DNA from: Burhinus oedicnemus
Taxonomy: Eukaryota; Chordata; Aves; Charadriiformes; Burhinidae
Assembly (NCBI GenBank): GCA_008921705.1
Contig: VFFE01007079.1
Location: 1,690,645-1,754,644 of the forward strand
DNA: 64,000 bases
Reading direction: 5' to 3'
A model generated the notes under the pieces. That model was not told the origin of the DNA, ran no database searches, and was given only the letters and a program-made list of their open reading frames with translations. Positions 1 to 13,660 of the stretch are shown here, one piece after another. Both the position numbers and the translations under genes were made by a program. Positions within the stretch are counted from its first letter, which is position 1; the number at the start of each line of letters is the position of its first letter.

Positions 1-174
1 GTAAGCACAAAGACTATATCGTTGTGGTCCTATATAAACAGCCAGTTAGACGAGTTCACAAATCCTTTCTATGTAAACTATGAAAACCACGTCCTGTATC
101 CTGTTGCCAGTCTGAACCATTTGGAACTATGGGTGAACTACTACGTCAGGTGGAACCCAAGGATGCGGCCTCAG
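1..174 (+). CDS. MTMR1: MTMR1 penultimate coding exon (5' end outside window)
   Basis: Read in frame from base 1, this exon encodes the end of the myotubularin phosphatase domain. Visible stretches include [27 protein letters not shown] and [18 protein letters not shown]. The [13 protein letters not shown] and [15 protein letters not shown] wording matches MTMR1 better than its close relatives MTM1 and MTMR2, as I recall those families. The exon ends in phase 0 at CAG, followed by the donor gtatga. No acceptor is visible because the exon continues to the left of the window. MTMR1 dephosphorylates PI3P and PI(3,5)P2 on endosomal membranes. The catalytic CxxxxxR loop lies in earlier exons, so activity cannot be judged here. 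The downstream partner exon (12414-12578) completes the C-terminus in frame. Confidence 0.93.
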
Positions 175-2017
175 GTATGAGCTTTCACGCGACTGTTTTG
201 TTTTAGTAAAGAGCACAGAGATTTAAAAAAATTATTTTTTTTTAATAGTGTCAAATACAGCATTTAATTTCAAAAGTGCTCATCTGTTGCACATATTTCA
301 GCTGATGGAGAAAAAGGTGATTTTCTCGAAGATGTGGGATGTGTTCAAACTTGGTAAAATGACGTTTTCATTAAAGTCACCAGTAGAATAGGGAGTTACA
401 GTATCACTTTATTGGCTTGCGTGAGGTGACAGATTAGCAGTCTTTGTTGTCAGACATTTATTTTTATAACACTGCTAGAATACTTTGTAATATTTTTTAA
501 GACTTTTATTGCCTTAACCTTCTTGTAGAGTTTAGTGTACCTTTGTTTTTAATCATGTTTTGCCCTTTACCAACAACGATACAAAATCTAGCAGCAGTTT
601 CTGAAAGAATTGGACTACGTACTGGCTCATTTTGTAGGCTCTCTAAACTTAGCATCACGTAGATGCTTGTTTTCAATTGACCTTTACGATTTCAAGCTGG
701 CATGCTAAAGATTAAACATTCCCTATACATGCTCCTTGATTCATCCAGTATTTGTTCTTGTAAGTAATGTCTGCTATTCAGATAAATCTTTAAATCTCGT
801 CAGACAAATACTCCTTATGCTCTCATGCTTAGAAGTCTGAAGAAAGAACATTCAGTTTGTGTCACAAGCATAATATATCTGAGGGTGCTACACCATCTCT
901 CTATTAAGGTAACTTTCCAAGGTACCCCCAAGCATATTATGATAAATTACCTGTATTAAGTGACTGCTCAAAAGCTGCTTTCATCTTCTAGCCGTTAGAA
1001 TGAGACATGAGTTTCAAATTTATTAGACACCCACAAGTCAGAGGCTGTTGTAAAAGATGGTGTTCCAAGGTAAGTTTCAAGGACAGTCCACTGGTAGAAG
1101 TGGAGGCATCTGAGAAATACCTTTTAAGCTCCTGGAAAAGTCTGGATTGCTTGCTTTCTCACTGAGGTGTTTCCTCTGAGCTGCTTTGTTTCCTTTACTT
1201 GTTCTATTTTGGTTGAGGTATTCCTATGACTGTTAGGTACCTGTTAGGTGTTACCATGGGTTAGAACTTGAAAGATGGTGTATTTTAATCTTTATGGTTT
1301 TAAAGTAAAATTGTCAACTGCTTTTTAGCAAAATATCATCTTCCCCTTAGCCTGTTTGCCAAAAAACATTTGCGTGGCTTATGCACGTTTTAGTATAATC
1401 GACCTGCTGCAGTGTCAGTTTATTACTTGTATTTAATTGAGATCTATAGGCCCTGAAAGTGAGCAGGCTTTGTAAACACACATGAAAGCTAGTCCCGGTC
1501 TGAAAGAGGTGAGGCTGGGGAAGAGATGACATTAACGAGAAAATATCAGAACTGCCATATACTTAGTGGCAAGCTCTGCTCACTGCCTCTCTGTTGGAGA
1601 GTGCTCTGCCCACTTCTCTTGGAGAGCACTCAGGCGCTCTAGCACCTGTGAATCATTGATCCTCGTTGGTCTTTGAGAACAGGTCCCTCAAATCAGCAGG
1701 TTGAAGGTAACAAAATTTGATGATCCTGGTAACTGCCTTAACTTTCCTACCACCTTCTTTTCTTGAAGAACTAATAAAACTGTTTCGACTTTTTAGATCT
1801 ATCACATTAGCTTCGTCTTGTGAAGATACATCATGCCTTTCCTCTTGTCTCTGTCCTGAATCTACGTGGTATTTGTGACAAATATTCAGGAGCGTTTCAC
1901 ATCTACTTGGATAAACTTGCTGCAGAAATTACAGGTTTTTGTTGCAGAATTGTGTTCTCCAATCTAATTATGAAAGCACAAACTCATGCAAACAAGTAAA
2001 TAACAGTCTTTGTAATC

Positions 2018-2091
2018 ATAAACATACTGAGTATGTTTATAGTAAATATATATAGTGTGTATATATATATATACTGAGTTTATACTCAGTA
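2018..2091. repeat. paired hairpins flanking a TA-rich microsatellite
   Basis: Bases 2018-2040 form an 11-bp-arm inverted repeat around a single central base. Bases 2072-2091 form an 8-bp-arm inverted repeat with a 4-base loop. A run of TA dinucleotides lies between them. Both hairpins share the core ACTGAGT. The likely explanation is simple-sequence expansion and rearrangement inside an intron; no function is visible. Confidence 0.75.
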
Positions 2092-5000
2092 AAACATACT
2101 GTGTTTGCTCTCTTCTGTATTTGCATTGTCTAGTTTCACATGCTGTTAGCCGATTTGTTAACATTCAGACCCTTTCAGTAGCAGCAAAAAAGACAATCAC
2201 TATTGCGATGCCCAGCAGGTCTTCACTTATCTTCAGTGGAAAGATTTCTTAAACAATCAGTGGATTTATTAAAAGAATGGGCATCTCCACCTACTGAGAA
2301 AAGGTGGTTTTGTTTAATAACTTTTAATGTGGTTCTTTTGTTTTTCAACTAGAATAAGAGAAAGTTAAATATTTAATGTTAATGAAGAGCTCTCTGATGA
2401 ACAGCAATTCAAGGCAGCCTCACCTGCTGTTTTATCAGCTCCAAAAATTTCTTTAGGAAACTAGAAAATGTTTATTGTTTTCTAGGAGCTCACCAAAAAG
2501 GAGAAACGCCTAATTACATGAGTTTAAGGGAAGATGAAGAATAGTCCTTTAATATAATCAGAATGGGTGTTTGATACCCATTATCAACCATCTTTATATT
2601 ACAGGAAAGGAACAAAAGGGTAGTTTTTGGTTTGAGGCAATATTTTAGGTTTTCTAATTTCAGCTTTATTAGTGAGTGAGTGTTGAATTTTTAAATGGGC
2701 TGAGAAGTTAATCATTGCACTTCATTGACTTTTCTGTTGGAAATGAGCATACACTGCCTTTAATTTTTTTAATTTGAAAATTACTGAATGCTAACTGGAT
2801 ATAAGCATTTATTTTTGCTTTTTTGTACTCTGTCTTCAAATCTGTCTCATCAGAGCTCTAACAGTACAGTAAGGTCTGATCATATTTGTCATTGCACTAG
2901 GACATACAGAGTTCACAGTTATTCTTATGTTCTGTAAAGAAAATATTGCTTATAATGATATATCTTAAGTTCTAAGTTTTGTGGATGGCTGAATTGGTGG
3001 TTTTGATGGTGTTTATTTGCATCAGGATCCTCATTTTGGGATTACAGCTGTATCACAATAGATGCTGTGCACTTAGGTGACACACAGTCTCCTTCCACAG
3101 GGTTCAAAGCTCAAGTGTCTGAGAAGTGAATAACATGGAAAATTCTAGGTTAAATGTGGACATCTCTTGTAGATTCCCTTTTTGCTAAACTGTGCTTCAA
3201 CAATGTCATTCTAATTCTTAAGTGAAATAAAATGTTTCTCAGTTTCAGTTTGGAGGTGTTACATCATTATTGACTTCTTGTCCCAAGAAAATTAGATAGA
3301 TTTTAGTCCTATCCTATTTGAGTTCATTGACTGAGAAGAGGGTTTTTTTCAGATTTGCCCTTTCCTTGGGTTGAGAATGTGTATTTGTGTGTGACATATG
3401 GAAAATATGCTCTTTCATTCCCTCATACAGAGGTGTGTGCTCTGTGGGTACCTGCCACTGGACTTACAGATGACCCTACTAGTCTGGAATAGATAAGATT
3501 GTATGATGCTTTTGAATTTTTTCAGTTAATGTCGTATATTTCTCTTTCCTTTCCTATGCAGTCATTCAAACCTCCTCTTTACACTTGTTTGAGGAGTTCT
3601 GGCTGCCAGATGTCAGTTAGTTATCTGCTTGGGCAACTCTGGAAGGTGGGGAGAACACAACAAATGATTTTCCTGAATATGACTTCTGCAGAGGCAGTAT
3701 TTTTGAAATAATATCACTCTTATAATTCCTATATACAGAGCATGAGTAAAAGTTCTGGTCCTTTCAATTCAAGCTGTGCCTTCCTATGTCAGAGGCAAGG
3801 AAAGGATGTATTTTAGTCACAAAATTTACATAGTCCATTATGATATGTTTAGTTGGTTTTATGCCTTCTGGGAAATGACATTTTAACCCTTGGAGTACAG
3901 GGCTTAAGCTTGTTTTGCATTTATTGTTTTTTGTTTTTTTTTTTAATTTTTCTTCAAGCTCTGTTCTGGAAATGTGGTCACTGTGCTAGAGATAATATCA
4001 TAGGAATCCCTGTAAGTTTTTCAAATTCATTGTTTTCTTTGTGCGTATTGGACTTTCATCCAGAATATAAGACTGGCACCATCTATAACCTAGAAATTCA
4101 ATTCAGCTTCTGAATGGGATCATCTGCTAAGGGCAGGCTTCCGAGCTTCCATGAAAAGCCAGGGAAAGTCTGTTCATAGGTTAACAGCTGGCTTAAAAAA
4201 AAGAAAGGAAAAGATAGGAATAAATAACTGTTTGTTCAGTATATACAGAAATGATCTGCAAAGTATATAAATAGGTTACAATGATTGCTGCTTTTTTTAT
4301 GCTGTGTATAGAATTGTAGAAGGATTTGACGTGTTGAACAGTTGAGTGATTCGAAGTCAGCTGAACTTCAGTGTCAATAAACACAAAATATTGCTCATTT
4401 AAAAGAACAAATAAGATGCTAAGCGTCACTGTTGAAAATAAACTGGAAAACATAATTACTGAGATGCTTTATCCTGCACGTAACAGAATAGAACTTAACT
4501 GTCTGGCACATGGGGCGCTCATATTATTTATACCTGCCTTCAGTCAAGTTGCCTGGCATCTTCCTCTCTGACCATGGTGCCATCGGTTGTAATATTTCCA
4601 AAGTTCATACGCATGTTTTAAGACCGATCCGTGGTCTTGAGTCCATGTTTTTGGAGGAAAGAATGAGGCAGGAGATGTCAGGGGAAGGAATTGCCTTGTG
4701 GGTTAGGTGGCTGTGCGTTGCCATAGCTAAGGAGATTTCATCCCTGCGTTTACCGCAGAGTTTCTTGTGAGACAAGGCAGGTTAGTTTCTCTCTATCTGG
4801 GTGTCTCAGTCAAGATTTCCAGTCTGATTTACTGCAGGTAACTTACATCTGCAGATGAAATTCTCAGCATTCAATTGATACGGAAGAAGATGCAGAGTAA
4901 CTGCTTACCCTGTAGTTATTTAAGAAAAAAAAAAAAAGATTGGTATCCTGTAATGAGCACAGCATCAGAACGTGCACATAAAGGGATAAACTAGTACTGT

Positions 5001-8000
5001 AGAAATAATCTTCATTTTTGGAGTTTCTAACATATTTTGAAGAGCAAGCACTCAAAGCATTGCTCTAATCTATCAAATGTCTAAATCTAAATGGGCTGTA
5101 GGTTTTAACAAGCAATGGCATCAGCTTGTAGCATGTAGAGTTTCCTGAGTCTGGAAATCTACAGAGTTCACAAAAATCTCTGTTCCAGTTCCCACATTAT
5201 AGGATTCGTAATTTCTGTTTGCTAGTCATTGCTTTTCAAGAAGGCCAGGGGGTTTTGCTTGGTCTCCCAGGAGCATGCCACTACAATCAGTGTGGAAGTA
5301 TTGATTATTATTGAAAACTGCTGTTTTCATCATTTGAGATTTCCTTTTTCTATAAGTATACTGTTAACTAGATTTTAAAAGCAAGTCTGTCAGAGTTCCA
5401 GCTCTTCATGAAGAGGAACAAAAAGCTGAAGTGAAAGATATTGTTGTCTTTGCAATGCAGAGTAGGTTTTTGAAAAACCGACAGTCTTAAAGTCAAGCAA
5501 TGAATTTAAAATAACCATTTTCCTCTGCAGCCTTTCTTCCCTGTTGCTAAAATAGATAAAGTATACTCGCTGAACAAGACAAAATGCATTCACTGTTGAA
5601 CGATTTTCATGTGAATGACTGTCCTTGAGCTAGTACAGTAATACACAGTAGATATCCATCCAATTAAGACTTGGCGGTACTATAAGTGAGTAGCTATTAT
5701 AATTTCTTTTATACCTATCCTTGTGTTGACAAATTTTGCTATCCAAAAGCACTCCAGAATCCTGAAGGATTACTTGGGAATGAAAACCTGAAAAATCAAT
5801 ACTGAAAGTGAACTGTAGTAATTCTGTGAAGAGGAAGGTTTGAATTTTTTAGGAAATGAAGTTGTCTTATATCTAGATGTTTTTTATGTGTTGTAGTATG
5901 TATATTGTATAGCATAATTGTAGTTTCTGTGTGGGTATAATTAAAAAACCCCAACTTTATCTTTGCTCAAGTCCTCACCCAGCAGGAATAATTTATTACA
6001 ACTGTGAAGTGGTGTGTTCTGAGGGTTACAGTACACCAGGTTCTGCTTTTGATGTACATGTGGATAATTCCGTTTAAAAAACGGTTTCATATCAATGGTA
6101 TTTTAAGCACTAAAGAATGTTTCTTTAGCAGTGTTCTAAGTATTTTTCAGCTCATTATAGGGAGTAGGTACCTTATCTTTAAAGTGTAAAAGTATCTGCT
6201 TTTGAATCAAATAGGCAGCAAAGCTAGCTAATGAGGAAATAAAACTCCATCCATTTTAACTGATTAATTTGCAAGAACCTACAATCAGTTGTTTCTGAGT
6301 GAAGAACGCTACTTGGCTCACTCAATTTTGCAGCATTTTGCTGTTTTTCACTGGTTGGGGGTGGGCTTTCAAATATTGCAAGTATCACTAGCAGTGGGGG
6401 AATCGTATCGAGTCTTACAGGGGAAAGAGGGTGCTCGTACCAGAGAGAGGAGACTCTCTGAAGAGACAGGACAACTAGCGATACCATAGATAAGGAGGGG
6501 AAGGGAGAAGCAGCAAGTAGCAGGGAAGAAGGGCAAGAGTAGAAGGTAGATATAGGTGAATAGATTGTATGAGGAGGGGGATCAGGTCCTAAGTTTAAAC
6601 ATGGCTTGATGCAGAAAACTTGGACCGGAAACTTAAAGTAATGTTGAAATGGACAAAAATGCAAATTGTTATTCTTCTTAGTTTCTGAGTCAATATTACT
6701 GTAGCAATTAAAAGGAAAAAAAAAACACTGAAAAATCTTCTCGAGATGTTGCAGGTAAATTCTCCTCCAGCTTTTACAGGGCCATCTTTTTGGTTAATGC
6801 CTGGACCAAAGTCAGAGTTCCCAAGGATTTGGGCCCTTATCCCCACTACTTAGTGCTGCTGGCAAACTCCTTAGATTACCAAGTACTTATCAAGTACCGA
6901 TACTTACCAAGTCCCTGCTTGGATTGTATTGCCAGCTATATTAGATGTAAATGCCAATTTTGGTTTTGGATTGATCAACAACTTTTCTGCTTTTAGTAAA
7001 TTTTATGTAATTAGAGAAGTCTAATTTTATTTCTTATAAATAGCCAAATGACAGAATTTTTTGATGAGGTTAACCCACCAAAATCTGTTAAAATTCACCT
7101 TTATGTTTCTACTTTATTTTTTAATGGAATATTTTGTTAAATAACTGAAATGAAATCTAGTGTTTTTCAGCACATTGGGGTAACAGTTTAAACAACATGT
7201 GAAAAACATCCTGAAGACCTAATGAGCAGTGGCCCAGCCAATTTTCCAGCCCAACAAAACTGCAGATGCACTGCCCGGTTAGGTTTCATCTGTGTAGGCT
7301 CCTCTTGTGCGGCAGAAGTAGGTCTGTGCTTTCCCCTGGATTATGGGCAGAAGTGATGGGGACCTGGCTGTGGTGGCCGGGTGTTGCCTAGCAGCATTAC
7401 TGCAGCAGCACGCCGGGAAGCTGGCGTTACAAAGGGAAGGATGCACGCTCTTCTGAAAATCTGGTACCGATACAGTGGAGTAAAGCTGCAAAAAATAACT
7501 TGAATGCAACGGGGTGGTGGGTCCAGAGTCATCTTTTTGAGCTTCCACTCCTCATTTGAGAGGCGGGATGAGAGAGCAGAAAGCAGTGTATCTGCTGTCA
7601 GACTCCCAACAAATTCATCTCAGTGAAATCAATTATATGATGTCTTAACAAGACTGTAATAAAAGCTTGCCATGGAGACACTACTTGTGCTGTGCAAGTA
7701 TACACTTCTAGGGTTAAGGTGGTAACAAGATCTTTTAATAAACGATCTTCTCCAAACTTCTTGTTCCTTACAGAATCTGTCACGCTTCCACTTCCTTTTA
7801 TTCTAAACAGTGGCAAAGTAAAGGAGAACCTCATTCACAGAAAGCCATTACAGGTGTTATTGTGAAGGTTGTTGGACCCGTTCCTTTCTGAAGAAGGCTT
7901 TATTTGAGAGAGGAATCACACGCTGAAATATAATGGTGTGAAGTGACAAAAACGGAGATGTTATCTGTAAGAATTTGCACGGGATGGTATGAGGAAACAC

Positions 8001-8063
8001 TGGTAGCAACAGGTCTGCCTGGGAATAAGTCTTTAGGAAATGTGGAAATGAACTAAACTTCTC

Positions 8064-8064
<1 letters not shown>

Positions 8065-8136
<72 letters not shown>
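8065..8136. repeat. (ATT)24 microsatellite
   Basis: Twenty-four uninterrupted ATT units lie in the MTMR1 intron. The perfect, long array is expected to be length-polymorphic. No gene feature overlaps it. Confidence 0.97.
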
Positions 8137-8893
8137 TTAATGGGTTTTGTGAAGTTGCTTCATCCTCTTACTCTTCCTCCTCCTTCCAAGACGGAAGGAG
8201 GCTTCCAGAATGCTGCATAATCCCAGTTCTATTTGGTTCTCTTAATGGTTTCATCAAAAAAAAAAATTACGTATCACTTGAGGTTGAGGCGTTGTTTTGG
8301 GAATTTTCCCCCTTTTTCATTCTAGCACCATTGTCTATCTTTTTGTTCTCTCACATTTGAATTTGCTGCTTTTTTCAAAAAAGTGAATTTACAGTAGCAG
8401 AATTGAAGACATTTGGGGGAAAACACAACTCCTCATGCCAGGCTGCTTTTTAGGTCTTTTCATAAGAACTTGTACAATATTTTTTTATGTCTTTCAGCTT
8501 CTTACCCCATGAGTATGTAATTCTAACATGGACCTTTATCACTAATAAATCAGTTGTTGTCAGCTACTTGAAAACACTCTGAAAGTGCTAAAGATTTCTC
8601 TAGCCTGAACTTGACATGTTATTTCCCAAAATTAAAGTATGTATCGGGAGTTTAGTGTGTGAAATCTATTTTTGGAATTTTATTGTTTTACATCAATGTA
8701 CATCTACGTGATGCTGTGTTAAATGGCAAACAACGAGAATCTTTTCCTGGGAAAGACTTGACATCAGAAAACTATTCATGTTTACACTACCATATGAAAT
8801 GACACGATGATATTTATGTAGAACTATCTTGCACTGTTTACATCTAACATGCACTAATGAAAAGATGGCTAACATTTTAAAGGTGACCCTTTT

Positions 8894-8907
8894 CCCCCCC
8901 CCCCCCC
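8894..8907. repeat. C14 homopolymer
   Basis: This is an uninterrupted run of 14 C in an otherwise AT-rich intron. Homopolymers of this kind often have uncertain length in assemblies. Confidence 0.9.
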
Positions 8908-11900
8908 ATATAAGACCTTACTCTGCCTTGCTTACAGCTTTGCTGGACTAACGATCGAGTCACCAAGTTACGTGTGTCTGACTGAATTGTTTTGTAAAAC
9001 TTCATCCAAGAAGGCTCAGTTGCTTATGGGAATGTGACTAAGAAAAATGTTTTCCCATATGAAAATATTGGTATTGTGGACTTCTTTTGTTGGGACAAGG
9101 GGCTGTTTTTCTGTAAATATTCCATCTCGAGGGCAAATGTGAGGTTTTAGTAAGAGAGATTATGTTTCAGAAATGTGCCTACTCATATTCTGGAGGAAAT
9201 TCATCCAATTTGGAGGTCTGAGGCTGGAACAATCTCAGTGAATTCTCAAGGACTGAGAATAAATGAGAGTAAAAGGACTGAGAGATGGGTTTGATACAGA
9301 GCCTATGAGAGGGTTGCGATGAACTGGGAATAGGAACTAGGAGTGAATAATGCTCCAAGTGCTGGAGGTCTTTGCTTTCTGTTCAACCCATGGAATACAA
9401 TCTGAGAAAGTGGGTTGGAGGGGGCACGGCTGCAGACAAAAATTGTCCCGTGGGTGAGGGGGAGCAGGACACTGCTCTGGAGAAATGAAGTTTCCCCCTG
9501 CCTTTGCCACAGGATTCCTCTGTTGTGAGGGAGATACCTGGAGCAGAATGGTCACCATGTGTGTGCTCCTTATTTACTGGGTGTCCTGCTTGATATCCAC
9601 AAGCCTGAATTGCAGTATTCCTAAAGTCTCTGTTAAAGCAATTTGAGATCCAAGGTACGCAAAATTAGGAGGTGCTTGCTTCAGATCCTTGTCTGTAAAA
9701 GTCGAGTGTTGGTACTCCCATACCTCATTAGGGTGCTGCAGAAATAAATTTGTTTCTTGACATGAGATGAAAGTACGGAAAAGGAAATTTAAACATTTTA
9801 AGTTCAGAAGAATAAATAAAGGATGGGGTCAGACACTGCAAAGAAAACTAAATATTGAATAACTGCTCACTAATTGAGTAGCATCAAACTGTGCACTGAA
9901 TAAATGAGGAATACAAGGGGGAAGGTAGTATTTTAATGTTTATTTCACCAATGTTTTTATACAGATGTACAGGAAGGCTGAATTGAGTTTGGAGAAGTAA
10001 TCTTTGTTCTGACACCTCCTAAGTTTTTGAGGGTGTCATTTTGCAACCTTAATGTTGAAGATTTTTTTGTGTGACTTGAATATAAATGGACTTCAAAAAT
10101 GTCATTATTGTTATTTAGCTACTGTATTTAAAGACAGTCCTGTTCTTTGAGATGGACGCATGGGGAGAACAGCACTTTTGTCAAAGTTTGAGCATGTGTC
10201 TTGTTGAATTAGGTTCTGAGGGAATGCAGAAGGATTGAGGTGTGCAGCCACACTTTTCCTCCTTGAAGCGCTTTACACAGTGTACCAAGTTCTGCAGGAG
10301 CTTTTGTGTAGTGTATCCTGAAAGGATTTGTAGTGGGTTCCCCAAAAGCCAGTTGTATGGAACTGCTTTTTGTGAGTGTTTGAGCATTGTGCAGTGGAAC
10401 ACACGGGCTAATGCCCATGTGAAAGGTGTCTAAGGGAAACTGGCCTGTTACACTGAATCATGATTAAGCTGTGCAGAAATCAGGTGTACAAATCGCCCAT
10501 GACCCAGGGCTTGCGTGACTAATGATACCAATGGTAAATCACTCTGTTACAGACCTAAGTCTTTCAGGAAAACGTCTTCATAAAGAAGAAATCTGAAGTG
10601 GGAGTGTATGAGGAAGGGATCTTTTACTTGAGGAAAGGAAAAAAAAAATAGGGAGTGCTAATTCCAGAAAGTCTTGGTCTTCAGTGAAATTTGAATTTTC
10701 CGTAATGTGTATTACAGCATTGTGCACAAACTTCATCACCAGACTGAGTTTGCCATGTTTTTAGGTGTATACATTTTCTGTAGACCACCTCAGAAAAATT
10801 AGATTGGCTTTCTGCTTTGCGTTTGATTAGTGAAGGAGGTTGTTGTCTGTGGACTTGTGGCCTCACTTGCTAAAGAGTTTGGTGGATGCAGGAGAAGATT
10901 GCAAGAAGATAAGGAATTCATTGCATAGTGAAGGCAGGACTCCACCATCATTGGGAGCTTGATGTTGTGCAGCAATTGTTCTGCTGAAGGCTCAAAAAGT
11001 TATGCTTTTAAAATTGCTGTAGATGGCATGCTGGATGAATTGATGATTCCCAGGGAGCAGCACTTTGTGAATACAAGTTTCTGTTCATGCACTAAGTCAC
11101 AACCAAGAAAAAAAGCATATTGCCAAGAAGATGTTCACCTAAACCAGACTCTTTGATGCTATTTTATTCTTTTAAGCTAGAACTAAAGTTAGAAATGAAA
11201 TGTTATTTTCCTGTTTCACAAGCACGAGTGTTAGATTTTGAAAATGTCAAAATGAAATGCATGGATTTTTGATGAACTTTCTTTCAAAAGCCTGAATTCA
11301 CAAAAACATAAATTGTGACGGAGTTGTGTGTTGATGGCAAGAAGAGAAACCCTTTCTGTTTTTTGGTATCTTCTTCACAGAGCACCGTGTGAGAATTTCA
11401 TGCTCAGGTGTGCATCCTAGCCCTGTTATCACTTTTAAGCAGTAGGAAGTGGGTGAATGCCATTCCCTGGAGCCTGGCATTCCATAATCCCAGGGTGTAA
11501 ATTAATTACAACATCTAGCAATCCAAAGGTTTCCCATTGCTGCATTTCCCTGATTGTCTCACTGGCCCAATTAAATTATCTTCCCATCTTGCTCTTTCCA
11601 AAAGCTGTAAAAAATCAGAGTTTATACAGGATGAAATAAATTAAAAGCAATTTACAGTCAAACTTTTTTGGCCTTTATGTGGCATTTGGAAGGAGGGGAG
11701 GTCTCTTTGTGCTTGTCTGAGATAACAGATCCAGCTGCAAAAACCAGTGTGGCTTGCATCTTCCTTTGGCCGTGGTATAGTTGAATGTTCCAGATGAGCA
11801 TGAAAAATGCCTAGAAGTCTGCTGCAGAGAGGTGCGTCTCTGGTGTTTTTCAGGCACTGTCAGGAGTAGAGGCAGAAACCTGATCCACTTCTACGAAAGG

Positions 11901-12413
11901 TTTATCAGTGTGACTCCGGGAGGTCCATCACAAGCACAATTCACTTGGCTGCTGCACTTTCCTCATTGACAAGCTGGAAGGGGTCAGACTCTTGGAAAGA
12001 TGCCTAGTTAGAAGAGTAACGAGATGCTCCGCATGGAGCCAGCTTTGTGAACTCTACTCTGTACAAAATAAGTTCTGTCCCAACAGGCAGGGGAAGTAGT
12101 TCCCAGGAAAGGCATTTTAAGTTCAACTGAAAGGGATAGGGGTACATTTATTTGAATATATTTGGTAGCCCATCAAGACCATTTGCAAACAGTCTTTTGA
12201 ATAGGTTTTCTGTCAACTCTGGTGTTAGAAATGGACAGTTTGCTGAAATGTTTCATTTCAAATGACTAAAGAAGCACGTTCCCTAAATATTGATATACTG
12301 AAATTCATAGGTGTTGGATTCATTGTGTTACTGAAGGAAACAGTGGAAGCATTGTTTGAGAAGGTAACTCACTATGAGATTCAAAAAAAGCCTTTTCTTT
12401 CTTCACTCGGCAG

Positions 12414-12578
12414 GTTCCAATCCATCAAAATCTTAAAGAGCTCCTCGCCATCCGGACAGAGCTTCAGAAGAAGGTTGAAGATTTGCAGCGGGAAGCTGCT
12501 ACACGATCCATTTCTTCCTCCTCTGATAGAGGTTCATCTCCTTCCCATTCAGCCACACCGGTGCACACCTCTGTGTGA
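12414..12578 (+). CDS. MTMR1: MTMR1 last coding exon with stop codon
   Basis: The exon starts after the acceptor tcggcag and opens in phase 0, which joins exactly with the phase-0 end of the exon at 174. It encodes 54 residues and ends with TGA. The protein begins [20 protein letters not shown] and continues with a charged helix ([12 protein letters not shown]), consistent with the C-terminal coiled coil through which myotubularins dimerise. A Ser-rich stretch ([18 protein letters not shown]) follows, and the last residues are VHTSV. T-S-V at the extreme end fits a class I PDZ-binding motif, a known feature of several myotubularins. A frame of about 107 codons overlapping this exon in another phase is a shadow. 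Confidence 0.95.
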   Translation, partial: VPIHQNLKELLAIRTELQKKVEDLQREAATRSISSSSDRGSSPSHSATPVHTSV

Positions 12579-13243
12579 TGTGTAACAAAAGCCCATGTGA
12601 AAACATTTGTCAGGTAACACAGAGAGGAGTGTGAAGTGCTTTTCCCATCACAAAAGGATTGTGAGTGACTTGTAATTGCTGTGATCTACATGCCTTACTC
12701 TGTGTCTGATATTATCATGATGAGGCCAAAAAGAGCTTCAATAGACGTGATGTATTTTCTTGTTGGCAGTACCCACATGTGTTTTGACATCTCTAGCTAA
12801 ATCACCAATTGTGAAATTAAACTTTGTTTTGAGCAACTAACAATTTAACCATGCTAAAAAGGAATCCATCTGCCAAGCAGACAGAAGAATGCCTCTCACA
12901 CCGCCTAGGGTACCATGCCTGGTTGAGAGAATTGGGTAAAATGCCACGATGCTTACACAGAACACGGGATGTTTTTCTGAATGGAAGCTCCTTATTTCAC
13001 TCAGTAATATGTATTTTTTTCTTGGCTAGAGCATTTTATTTTTTTTAGGTAATTAATGCACTTGGAAATTGATTTTAAAATAAATGTTTTCCAGTGTAGT
13101 CAGTTTTACATTTCGACTAAATATGCCATTAAAAGTGGATGAAGTTAATCTGGATTTATCAAGTGCACCACACTGACTGGTATGATGTAATATATTTGGT
13201 AAAGCATGTATTTTAGTTTTTTAATGCCTTTTGTACAAGTTGA

Positions 13244-13249
13244 AATAAA
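13244..13249 (+). terminator. MTMR1: polyadenylation signal AATAAA, MTMR1 (proximal)
   Basis: A canonical AATAAA lies 666 bases after the stop codon, followed by TG/T-rich sequence suited to cleavage and polyadenylation. Another hexamer lies upstream at 13079-13084. Confidence 0.6.
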
Positions 13250-13639
13250 GTCTTTTGACTGTTTAGCTTATTGTTCAGTTTCAGCCTCCTGAGCAAGGGG
13301 TAAACTTACTCATGTCAAAGTCTTGTACAAAGTAAAAGTTTGTTTTCTAGCAAATGGTAATGCTTGGGGTTGGAATGACACCCAGCTGTGTAAATTGTAT
13401 AGTCTGTATAGCTCCACATTTTGTTAAGCGTGTTTTGTTTTAAAGTGTACACACAAAATGCAAAGCTGTGTCCATTTATACACGTGTATGTGATGTTAAA
13501 CATATGCAGACTCCCGTGGTTTTAAGCTGCAAGTTCAGAAAATGGATCCTGCCTCTCCAAACTCTTTTGAAGACCTTAATTTGTAATGACTTTGTTTGAC
13601 AAAGTTTTTAAATAATATGATCTTAATTGGTTTTCTTGA

Positions 13640-13645
13640 AATAAA
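13640..13645 (+). terminator. MTMR1: polyadenylation signal AATAAA, MTMR1 (distal)
   Basis: A canonical AATAAA is followed within 30 bases by a T-rich tract (ttggctttttgttttt), a good downstream element. Together with the 13244 signal it suggests tandem alternative polyadenylation of MTMR1. Confidence 0.6.
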
Positions 13646-13660
13646 GCCTCTTGGCTTTTT

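Larger units (their letters stand above)
175..12413 (+). other. MTMR1: last intron of MTMR1
   Basis: This 12.2 kb intron runs from the donor gtatga at 175 to a pyrimidine-rich acceptor ending in cag at 12411-12413. It is AT-rich throughout. It contains simple repeats at 2018-2091, 8065-8136 and 8894-8907, each listed separately. I found no convincing additional exon on either strand. The frames inside it are short, and none resembles a known protein. Confidence 0.9.
12579..13660 (+). other. MTMR1: MTMR1 3' UTR (proximal part)
   Basis: About 1.1 kb of AT-rich, non-coding sequence follows the stop codon and contains three AATAAA hexamers, at 13079, 13244 and 13640. The extent is inferred from the last of these. 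No intron borders are evident, and further distal poly(A) sites cannot be excluded. Confidence 0.75.

Noticed and set aside
1..6. gtaagc at the very start of the window as a splice donor
   Set aside because: The bases are in frame with the MTMR1 coding sequence that follows, so they are exon.
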